A stretch of DNA of 64,000 nt from Paramecium pentaurelia (Eukaryota; Ciliophora; Oligohymenophorea; Peniculida; Parameciidae), in the NCBI GenBank assembly GCA_905183005.1, contig CAJJDO010000064.1, positions 383,626 through 447,625 of the forward strand, written 5' to 3'. Made by a program: the position numbers and the translations under genes. Below are positions 12,971 through 22,351 of the stretch, in pieces (position 1 is the stretch's first letter; each line of letters begins with the position of its first letter). A model generated the notes under the pieces. The model saw only the letters and a program-made list of their open reading frames with translations, had not been told where the DNA came from and made no database searches.

Positions 12971-13587
12971 ATGTAATAAGTGACTCCTGCATATGTGAAA
13001 TCGTTAACAGGACCTACTGCTAAGTAGATAGATATAACAATTTAGTTTTCTATGTCCAGTAAGTGCAAATATTTACAACATTTAATTTTTGAAATTTAGA
13101 ATTCGTGATATGGATTCAGGTTAAGTTTTATTTGAAGTAGAAAGAGATCCAGATGAATAACCAATAGGTATATAAATTAATTAAAATATAAGAAAATATA
13201 CCAGTTGAATATTAAGATGAAGCAAGAAGAATTAAATATCAGTTTGGACCATAGTTTTTTGAATTGAAAACAGTAGGTGCTTAACTCACTTTCTCTGTTG
13301 GAAAAGATCCTATCAAAAACTTTACTATTATTGAAAGACATTATTTTAGAGATCATTTATTAAGATGTTATGAATTCTAATTTCCATTTTGTATTCCTAA
13401 TTCAACTAATACTTGGGAACATATTTACACAATTCCAGAAATTGATGAAGCTATGGTATAGTATTTAAATTATTAAAAGCGTTAAGAAATGATTGAAAAT
13501 CCATACGAAACTAAGTCAGATAGTTTCTATTTCGTCGGAGATTAATTAGTTATGCATAATAAAGCAGAATATGATTACTCTGAATGA
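12971..13587 (+). CDS. UNC119: UNC119 / PDE6-delta-family lipid-binding chaperone
   Basis: With three introns (13024-13045, 13168-13192, 13456-13479) the product is 181 aa and aligns across the whole UNC119 fold: TGPTANFLCP, NIYNIQFLKFRIRDMDSG, FTIIERHYFRDHLL, FCIPNSTNTWEHIY and the end SDSFYFVGDQLVMHNKA. UNC119 proteins bind N-myristoylated cargo in a beta-sandwich pocket and deliver it to cilia with ARL3; ciliary trafficking is the expected role here. The last intron is 24 nt, divisible by three and free of TGA, so it could be read through; its removal restores exactly the family length between HIY and NPYE, which supports it being a real intron. Confidence 0.95.
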
Positions 13588-13917
13588 AATAATAATGTAA
13601 TATGAATCATTTATTCTTTGAATTACATATCTGTTTCCTTATTTTTCAACTCTCTATGTATTATCATTACTATTTTCCTTTTCCATTGTATAATCAACAT
13701 TCCAAATTATTTCTAATTTACTTTCTCTTACTTTTATAGTCTAAAATATATTATTACAAATAAAACTAAATATACGAGGATATAATTGTTAAAAACAATA
13801 TATTTATTGTTATTATATGTATACAAGATATCCAATATTATTTAATACAAATTAATTAATATATTAAATTAAATTAATAAAAATATAGATATTCAATAAT
13901 ATCTCTACAATTTTTAA
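13588..13917. other. convergent intergenic region
   Basis: About 330 bp between the 3' ends of two convergent genes. AT-rich with some pyrimidine-rich plus-strand stretches. I see no gene, RNA or repeat in it. Confidence 0.6.
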
Positions 13918-16158
13918 TCATTTCTCAATTGTCATTTTAGTCTCATAATCAGATTTTTCTTATAATTGTTCATCTGATTTATTATAAATTTCTTCTTCTC
14001 CCAATAATTTATCTAAATAATCTTTTTCGTCATTTTTATCTTCAATCAAATGCAAATTATAATTTTAGTTTGGACCTTCAAAAAAATGAGATTTTAATTT
14101 TAATTTCTTCTAATTATATTCCTTTATAAATAAAACAATAAAATAATTATCATATTCATCTTTCTCAACTTCCATATAAAGTGGATATAATAATATTTAT
14201 AAACCAATTTCTTCAATTTAAAGTAGTAAATCCTAAATAATATGGTTAAAGGCTTTCATTAACTTATAATCTATTATTAAAGTATCACCACTATATGGAT
14301 CCAATTCCCTTCCACATTAACATTTAGGATTTATATTTTTTTCAAATTTTATAAAATGTTATATATCATTTTCTATATCATTATTTAAACATAGAGTGCT
14401 TTAACATAAAATTGGGTTCTTAATAATAATAGGCTATTTTATAGGATGCTTTTAATCATTAATATATTTAGGATGCTTTTAATCATTAATTTAGATCTAT
14501 TAAGACCACAGTTTTACATTTTCTTCTTCTTCTTTTTCAAAATCTATTTAAAATAAATATTATGAATAATCAACTTCGATATCTAATTCTTTACAACATA
14601 ATTTTCCATCAACCAAGAAGGAAAGATTAATCTAAGTTTCAATTATTTACTTTTTTTTTAAAGCTTCATATATTGTTGTAGATAACCTGCAAAATTTACT
14701 ATTTTATTATAAAAACTTTTATTTTATTTTTAAAGAATGAAAGTATAAGACTTCTGTATTATTTTGTTATTTGCAAATCCCAAAATTATGCTTTTTTGGA
14801 TATAAAATGAATTCAAACGAAGCTTAATTCTTATACAGATTATTCAATAAATTTCTAATTTTCCACATCAAAGATATAACATAATATTCATCTGAATCAA
14901 TGTTTATTATTTCATCAGCAAATTTACTTGACTATAACATCTTTTCTAAAAATACTTAAAAATCACAAAACAGAGGGCATAATATTAATTTATCACTATT
15001 TAAAATTTTAAATGGCATTGATATTTATGACTTAGTTATGTAATCTAATGAAATCTGTACTTAAAAGGAATTTGGTATAATTACATCTTTTACTTATTCA
15101 ATTTATTTGATGCACAATCTTGGTAAAACATTAAATAATTCATCCAAGTTTTGTTAAATCATTTCACTTTGTGATAAGCTAATGCTATTACCACTTTATC
15201 TTAATACGATAGAAAAAATTGGATTTTAAGGGTCACCAATAATTTTTGACTCGAATACATTACCATAAGAGCAATTTGAGTTTAAATGGTTCAGAAGTTA
15301 AGCAATGATTGAAGATTTAAGTTAATAATTATTTTTGAACATATTGTAAATATAATCAAATTTCAAAAACCTCAAGATGTACGTCTTATTTTGATTTTTT
15401 TCGTTTCATTTATTTCTTTTTTTTCTTTTGCTTCTTCCACTTTTTATTTTGAAGATAAAAATAAATTGTGACATTTTTGTGCTAAGAATTCACTTGGATC
15501 ATTTTTTGTTTTGTTTTTAATTTATTCGATTAATTATTTCATCTTGAGTCTTTCTTCTAAGCTATTTCTTTTTTGATACTTATTTTAACATTTCAAATTT
15601 ACTTCTCTCGTTTATTCTAAGATTTTTTAAATAACTTACTTTCTTAAAATAGAATATATAGGTGACATATAATTTATTTATAATTCTAAATCAGTATTTT
15701 CTACAAATATTAAATTGAGTCTTTTAATCTTTTAGTGCACTTCTATTAACATTTATTAAGGAATTTAAATTGGATTTGGAGAATTTTTCATTGCAAGTTT
15801 TTTTTTATTATATTTAATTATTTTATTAAAAATTTCTGATTATAATGTATCTAATCTTTATTAATAATCATTATGCAATCTTTATTTATAGATCTTTTAT
15901 AAATTTTCTTATCATTTTTTCTATTACTTCAATCAATTTTTCTTAATTTTGAAATCTCTAAAATTTACGAATTGATTATGATTATTATTTTATTTTGAAA
16001 TTATTCTCTATTATTAGTAATTCTGTAATAAAAATAGATCTTTATTTAAATGACATATAAGACAATTAAGATTCAATTTTTGTTGGTTGTTCTAATAATT
16101 TTTGTATGTCAATTTTAGTTTTTAGTTTATAAATCTAACTTTTTGACTGTTTGAACAT
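13918..16158 (-). CDS. unknown large protein; one frame discontinuity
   Basis: The N-terminal part (from ATG 16158, intron 15894-15927 of 34 nt) is Lys/Gln/Asn-rich helical sequence ending in DPSEFLAQKCHNLFL and a charged run. Near 15385-15450 the frame must shift to continue into a folded-looking C-terminal part (for example SYGNVFESKIIGDPQNPIF, PKCQCGRELDPYSGDT and an acidic tail). Only a 56-nt intron from about 15445 would connect them; alternatives are a one-base error in the A runs there, or two genes, the second starting near 15340. The six-residue string NDQKHP occurs twice, about 60 bp apart (14410-14480), a local duplication. No family recognised. Confidence 0.55.
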
Positions 16159-16296
16159 TTTAAATTTGATTATTAATTTAAGTCAAATATTGCATTTGTA
16201 TTTAAGGTATTTTATTTGAGAATATAAATTAAGTGTTTAAATAAGGGATAGTCTTTCCTTTTTTTTATTTCATTAATATATTTTATTAATAAATCA

Positions 16297-17080
16297 TCAA
16301 TCTAATTTTAATGGCATTTTGACTGATTTTCTCCCAGCACTCATTTATAAAAAGGATTCCCCTAATTTGGATCTCTTTATTTTATTACACAAATTAAATG
16401 CATATAAGTTATATCCAGTGAATGCTGCAGGAAAAAACATACATATTGAGATACTTATTTGTAATTACGATGCATTTATTATAAACATTCCAACAAACAT
16501 CAAAAACATAAATAACTAAACAAACCAAAATATTCTACTATGAATCCTTTAAACTTCTCCTTTCTCTTAAGTTGTAGTCTCAAAAACCCAACTTTCATTT
16601 CCAAAATCATCTATTTCAACCCACCAACGTAGTCCAACTAATTTTCCTAATTTATCTATTTTCATACCTTCCACTAATATTTTTGATTATCCAAAAATCT
16701 ACTGCTCCCAAGATTACTATAGTTTCATATAGTTTCATTGTTTGATAATAAGGAGTTAAGAAATAGAGTATGAGAATAATGAATTTTAAAATGAAACATA
16801 GTATACATTATACTGGATTTGGAGATTCAGATATGTCCATATTTGCACTCTTAAAAAGTTCATAATTAGCAAATGCTAAAGGATTTAAATTCACACTCAA
16901 TCTCAACCAATTTTATTCTTTTTCATTCCAATATTATCTTGTATTTTATATTCCTCCTTCTATTCCTCCTTATTATTGATTTATAATTGATTCAGCTATA
17001 CGAGGACCTTAAAATCCTCCTAATTAAGGAGGTCTTATTAAATTTATTGGAGGATGTTCTTCTCTTATTTAATTGATCAT
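16297..17080 (-). CDS. TVP23: TVP23 / FAM18 Golgi membrane protein
   Basis: The product (about 254 aa) has a Gly/Pro/Gln-rich N-terminal extension, then the TVP23 core: SPNPVQCILCF leading into membrane segments, AVDFWIIKN, LVGLRWWVEIDDFGNESWVFE and SRIFWFVQLF, ending with two more hydrophobic segments (FTGYNLYAFNLC). TVP23 proteins are four-pass membrane proteins of the late Golgi / SNARE-containing vesicles. A junction between KNI and KLVGLRWW needs either a 19-nt intron (16656-16674) or, if the family motif N-[IV]-[ST]-G-R is kept, an intron GTATG...TTAG plus one extra A in the exon. Ends at TGA 16297-16299. Confidence 0.88.
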
Positions 17081-17280
17081 AACAGTTAATTAATAATATT
17101 ATAATATTGTTAAATTGGAAGATAATGAAAATCTAGAAAATCTAATTCTAATTATTAAATTTATATAATATATCTCGATAATTATCTTCTCATTTAGGTA
17201 TTAGATAAAATAACACTATATAATCAAAATCAACGAAATTTTGTATTAATAAATAATATTAAAAATTATATTCTTCAACT

Positions 17281-18067
17281 ATGGATTAATAAGTATAAGA
17301 GACTTAAAATCATTATGAAATAATAATTAATGAAGTGATTGGAAAATTAAAGAAAAACTCTGATAAAGGGCAATTATAAATGAGTGAATCTGAGATATAA
17401 ACTTTTAAAGATGTAATATTAAATTAATACTTTTTTTAGCTTTGGTAAAGTAGTTTAAAAGCAATTTAAGGCGGCAAAGAAAATAGATTAAAAATAAAAG
17501 TTTCACCTTAAATAAAGCAAAATATAGACAACCCTATCGAATAGGAGCCTGCCAAAAGAAAGAAAGTTAAAACTAATGTAGATACTTAAATCATAAAAAA
17601 AGTATATATTTTCACTATTATTTTATCTTAGGAAGAAGCAGATGTAGTTTTCACTGATGAATCTGGAGATGAAACTAGTTCAAAAGAAGAGAAAGCTGTT
17701 GATTAGAAAGCAATGAAATATTTGAATTATCAAATCTAAAAAAATGAATGTTTAAGAGAGAAAACATTATTTGATAAAATAAGAGAGTTGGATCAATTAA
17801 AAAATCTTGTTAAAGTAGAAGAAGAAGATGATGGTGAGACTGAAGAACCAAGAGTATTTGATACATAAGTTTATGCTTAAAAAATAAACACTGAAAATTT
17901 AGTTAGTCGTATAAGGGTATTATAATAACCTAATATAGCCAAATAAATCATAAAAAATGAGTTTAGAGTATGTTCTTATCAGAGAAAAGAATAATTAAGA
18001 AGCAATATATCCTTAAGCATAATTGTTATTTAATTTTAAAACTAATAAGAAAAAAAACTCTTAATGA
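17281..18067 (+). CDS. TFIIA large subunit-like protein (N-terminal match)
   Basis: Three introns (17413-17439, 17602-17631, 17968-17989) give 235 aa. The first 50 residues, HYEIIINEVIGKL...FKDLWQSSLKAIQ, resemble the alpha four-helix part of TFIIA (VxxxVIxxVxxxF...LKxLWExKL). The middle is basic (PAKRKKVK) then acidic, as in the TFIIA linker. The C terminus (VFDTQVYAQK...) is not clearly the TFIIA-beta barrel, so the assignment rests on the N terminus. TFIIA would stabilise TBP on promoters. Two of the introns (27 and 30 nt) are multiples of three without TGA. Confidence 0.5.
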
Positions 18068-18116
18068 AAATTGTATTTAATTTTTTGTGATTTCTTTAAT
18101 TAAATAATTCTTAAAA

Positions 18117-18374
18117 TCATTAAAATTATTTTTATTCACATTCTTTTTTCCATCCTTTACAAATATTCATAACACCTTCCATTCCTTCTTCTCCTTTTAA
18201 TCCAGTTTCTAATTTTTATAAAAATTAAGTTAATTTATCATTCTCATCTTTATTAAGTTCTTTTTTGTATTCATACAAATAATATTCTTTTCCATCTAAT
18301 TTTGCTGAACTTATCTAATATTTTATGTCATCTATTTAAAATTCTTCATTCTCTTTTTTTATTTATTAATCCAT
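18117..18374 (-). CDS. small unknown protein, 85 aa
   Basis: An uninterrupted ciliate-code frame from MDQQIKKENEEF to TGA at 18117-18119. It is charged, with YQISSAKLDGKEYYLYEYKK, then a helix and the C-terminal ICKGWKKECEQ. Residue choice looks coding and it fits the gap between two plus-strand genes (50 bp from the upstream stop, 106 bp from the next start). No family recognised. Confidence 0.6.
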
Positions 18375-18480
18375 AAATTTTATGTTAATATTAATATTGA
18401 TAATTAATTTATCATTAAAAATAATATTCATAAATATAAGAATATTAATTTTTTTTTGATTGAAACTCATTAAATAAATT

Positions 18481-19114
18481 ATGGAATGCAATTTAATTAT
18501 TATTGGAGATCAAAAGGTTGGGAAGTCTTCCATTTTATTAAGGTTTATAAATAATGATATCTTAATATAGGTTATCCACTAACTAATTTTCTGATTAGTA
18601 TGAACCAACTATTTGGACTTCTGTAAAAAAAAAAATAGATATTAATAATATATCAATCAATTTTAATTTCACAGATATATGTTGTTAAGAACATTATTAT
18701 TCAATTAGAAAAAACTCTTATATTAACAAGGATTTTATTATAATTGTTTTTGATATAAATTAGATTGCAAGTTTTCATAATGTTTTATAACATGTAATAT
18801 ATATTATAATAATAATTAGTGGAATCAAGAGACTTGTTAACTTAAGAATATTAAAAAAATAATTATTGCAAATAAAATAGATCTAAGAGAAAATGATGAG
18901 TAGATTGAAGATTATAAATTATAAGTAGATAATATCTTAGCTTAAGGTTAAAGAATCATTCAAAGATTGCCATTTTTTCTCATGTTCAGCCAAAACTGGA
19001 GAAAACATAGATGATGTCTTCAAAGAAATAGCTAAAATATAATTGGAATCATTGCCAAAGAAGAAAGAGTAACAATTACCTAGAGAAGAATTTTGTTCTT
19101 GTTTAATATTTTGA
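18481..19114 (+). CDS. divergent Ras/Rab-like small GTPase with CaaX end
   Basis: Introns 18571-18598, 18794-18819 and 18947-18965 (19 nt) give 186 aa. G1 is IIIGDQKVGKSS, the switch-I Thr is in YEPTIW, G4 is ANKID and G5 is CSAKTG, so guanine-nucleotide binding is likely. G3, normally DTAGQE, reads DICCQE: the Gly needed for the switch is gone while the Gln-Glu is kept, so GTP hydrolysis or switching may be altered. The protein ends CSCLIF, a CaaX-type box whose final Phe would favour geranylgeranylation. A membrane trafficking or signalling role is inferred. Confidence 0.8.
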
Positions 19115-19547
19115 TATATTTATTTATTTTCTTCATCCATAAATTGATAATAATATTTATAATACATTTTGTATAATAATTTTGTTATTATGATGTAAAA
19201 ATCTTACTTTTTGAATGTAAAAATGGGAGATTTTCCAAAAGATATTATGTATATTATAGATTCATTTATATTAGATATGAATCCCTTTCTTCCAAATACT
19301 TAATTATATATAATTCAAATATATTTGATATTAATGTTGTGAAATATATATATGTTTACCATTTAATTTTTCTATATTCTTTCATCCTAGGAATTTATTT
19401 AATTGTATATTGATTATATTATGATTACTATATTCAGATTATATAAATATTATATAAAAATAATATTATCACATATAGCTTTATAATAATACTCATTGAT
19501 GATATATTTTCTTATATTTTATTAAACTATTATTGCTTAGAATCTAC
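19115..19547. other. AT-rich intergenic region with one weak short ORF
   Basis: About 430 bp upstream of the WD40-like pair. One plus-strand ORF near 19193-19345 (MQKSYFLNVKMGDFPKDIMY...) is open for about 50 codons and coding-like at its start, but is closed by TGA and connects to nothing by a plausible intron. Otherwise no gene seen. Confidence 0.4.
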
Positions 19548-20543
19548 ATGATAGAAAATAATTAATAACAAATAAATTATTTTTTAGATCATCATAGTCA
19601 AATTAAACTACCATTAACAGAAAATATCAATATTAAAATTCTTGGATTTAATTATAGATCATCAATTTTAGTTTTAGGAAAATCAGATGGAAAGATTTAA
19701 ATATATTAATTTAAATATGATGCCATAAAACTTATTAAAGAAATAAATAGTTCTACTTCAAAAGCTTATTGCTTATTATTTTTAAAGAAATCTAATCAAA
19801 TAATATTTGTGAATAATAAAATATAAATATATTCAGAAATAGGTATAAATAGAGGATGTTATTTATTTTAAATTGAAGGACCTAAACCAAATTGTTTAAT
19901 ATTGAATAAAGATGAAAATTTATTAATATGTGGTAGCAACGATAAAGCTATTAGATTTTGGAGAAAAAATAAGAATTAATGGAATTTTCATTAAAAATAT
20001 CAAATTTCTCATTATGGAGTTATAATAAGTTTAAGTCTTGATGATTCTGAAAATTATTTAATTTGTTTATCAGAATTAGAAAATAGCATATTTATTTGTT
20101 AAAGGAATAAATTTACAAATTTTTGGTCAGTCTTTTAAATTATTTATTGTAAGGAAAGTCAAGCATTGTAAGCATGTTTTATTAAGGATTCTATATTTAT
20201 TTTATAATTGTATAAAGGAGAAAATTTCAAATTCTATCATCAAAATTAAGAAACTTTATATTTTCAACCTTTTAACCCTTTTATATTAGATAAATGTAAT
20301 CCACTTTAAATTTCTCATAGATTTTAGTTATAAATAATAAAATAAAGATAATTTTTAATATATAGAAAAGATAATTGTATCAATATATTATTGATTAAGA
20401 GTTAAAATAACTATGAATTTATTAAATTGGTTACTTTAATTGATTCAAATTTTATCTTTAGAGCAACAGAGGATGGTAAATATTTAGTGATTTGGCAATA
20501 AAATAATAGTTTATTATTAGTATCACTTTTAAATGAAATTTGA
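19548..20543 (+). CDS. WD40-like beta-propeller protein, copy A
   Basis: An intronless 331-aa frame starting MIENNQQQINYF and ending before TGA 20541-20543. Repeats carry the WD pattern in degenerate form: LICGSNDKAIRFWRK, ISLSLDDSENYLICLS, and a terminal ATEDGKYLVIWQ. The start (MIEN..., then a His-rich DHHSQIK) is the usual opening of the large Paramecium WD40 paralogue family. Expected to be a protein-binding scaffold; partner unknown. It lies 171 bp upstream of copy B on the same strand and the two are probably tandem duplicates. Confidence 0.75.
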
Positions 20544-20714
20544 ATCATCAATATATTCTAAATTTGAATCTTAGATTTTTTTGAATTATGTTTTGTTTTT
20601 AAATTTATCAATTATTATTATATGATGATTTAAAGAATAATTAAATAATGAAAAATGAAATGATTTCTAAAAAATTCTTTGAATATTTAATTTTATTGAA
20701 ATTATTTATTATTA

Positions 20715-21734
20715 ATGAATTAATAACAGATTTTAGATAACAATAATAAATAATCTATAAATTTGAACTTGATTGATGATACAAATTAATAAAAAGATTT
20801 TTGTTATGCATTAGCATTTAATAAAGATAATTCAATTTTAATTACAAACTCAGAAAATATAATTTTAATATGGAATTTCAAATATGGTAAAATGGAATTA
20901 ATTTAAAGTGTTGCTGGACATTCAGAAGATGTTAATTGTTTAGTTTTTAGTAAATTGACAAATAATTTTATTTCTGGATCAAATGATAATTCTATAAGAT
21001 GTTGGAAATAAATTAATTATAAAGAATGGGTAAATTCATAAGCATTTGAATGTAATAGTTATGTTTATACTATAAAACTAAATTATAATGAAAATTAACT
21101 TATTTCAGGTAGTTTTCATGGATAAATAAATATTTGGAATCTTGATTTTGATAATGATGAAAATCAATTGAAACTTATTTAATCTTTAGATAAACACAAT
21201 AGTACAGTTTATGATATAAGTTTAAATAAATCTGAAAATTAATTTACATCATGTTCGAAAGATAATTCAATAATAGTTTGGAGATTAGGATTAAATAATT
21301 ATTGGGAATTTTAATATATTGTTAAGTAATCAATCATTGATTTTGGATGTAAAGTTCATTTTATTAATGATGATTAATTTATTTGGGTTAGTGGAGGTTA
21401 ATAAAGCTAAGATTGTATCTTCACTTTTGGATAAAAAGAAGGAGTTTTTGAAGAAATTATAAATGCAAAATTATATTTAATAAAAGATGTATCTAATATT
21501 GACGTATTTTCATTTCCTATTATTTATTAAGAATAACAAAATATTATGATTGTTAGGCATAAAACCTATATTTATATTATTTAAAAGCAATTTAATGGAT
21601 AATTTAAGATTTCTTATTAATTAAATTGTTAAACAAATGTTATATTTGGAACATTAACAAATGATGCAAAGTATTTAGTAATCAAAAGTAATTAAAACAA
21701 TAAATATATGATTTATGAATTAAAATTAAATTGA
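20715..21734 (+). CDS. WD40-like beta-propeller protein, copy B
   Basis: Intronless, 339 aa, from MNQQQILDNNN to TGA at 21732-21734. WD-type blades are clearer than in copy A: SENIILIWNF, GHSEDVNCLVFSKL, ISGSNDNSIRCWKQ, ISGSFHGQINIWNL and SCSKDNSIIVWRL, with a terminal NDAKYLVIKS matching the last blade of copy A. The start is chosen as the first in-frame ATG; a nearby upstream ATG is out of frame. Function unknown beyond scaffold. Confidence 0.78.
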
Positions 21735-21956
21735 TTAATTAAAATTTAAATATTCTTTATTATTATCAAATTATATTATATTATATGTATAATATAATTG
21801 AAATAGAATTACAATAATAATATTATTATAATAATATATATATAATTATATAATTATAATAGAAATACTATAATAATATTATTATAATAGAATTATGATA
21901 ATATTAATAGGAATTTTAATATATAAAACCTTAAATTTTAATTAGAGTAATGTAGG
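21735..21956. other. simple-sequence AT-rich spacer
   Basis: Dominated by TAATA/TATTA repeats (for example 21800-21900, with ATTATAATAGAAAT-type units recurring). No coding signal. It directly precedes a gene that lacks its 5' end. Confidence 0.6.
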
Positions 21957-22274
21957 GTCGTAAGTAAAGCAGATTCATTAGTGAATAAGACAGGATGGCA
22001 TTGTTGTTAATTTGCAGCTTATGTTATCTATGGTGATAAATCTCAGAATCATGGAGGTGCTGCAGGTTGGCATAAGTAAGGTCAAGTTGTTAATGATGTT
22101 AATTCTGCTGATGTGATTACCAATGGATCTCATGTTGGAGTTATAATTAGAGTTGGATAAGAAGTTTATGTTTACCATGCTCCTGGAGCTAATAGCTAGA
22201 ATCCTATAAAAGCTTATACATATGCTAATTTTGTTAATTATGTAATGAAGAATGGAACATTAAGAAGATTATGA
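21957..22274 (+). pseudogene. NlpC/P60-like fragment lacking its 5' end
   Basis: A 105-codon frame reading VVSKADSLVNKTGWHCCQFA ... GSHVGVIIRVGQEVYVYHAPGA ... and ending LRRL before TGA. The Cys in GWHCCQFAAYV and the His in GSHVGVII are placed like the catalytic Cys and His of NlpC/P60 or CHAP peptidases, which in ciliates may digest bacterial wall peptides. There is no in-frame ATG, no signal peptide and no donor GT upstream that could supply another exon; the sequence before it is simple AT repeat. I read it as a 5'-truncated copy, though a distant first exon cannot be excluded. Confidence 0.55.
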
Positions 22275-22351
22275 AATTTAAATTATATTAATTATAAAAT
22301 AATCATTAATTACATATGAATATAATTATTAGATACAATATGAAAATTTGA

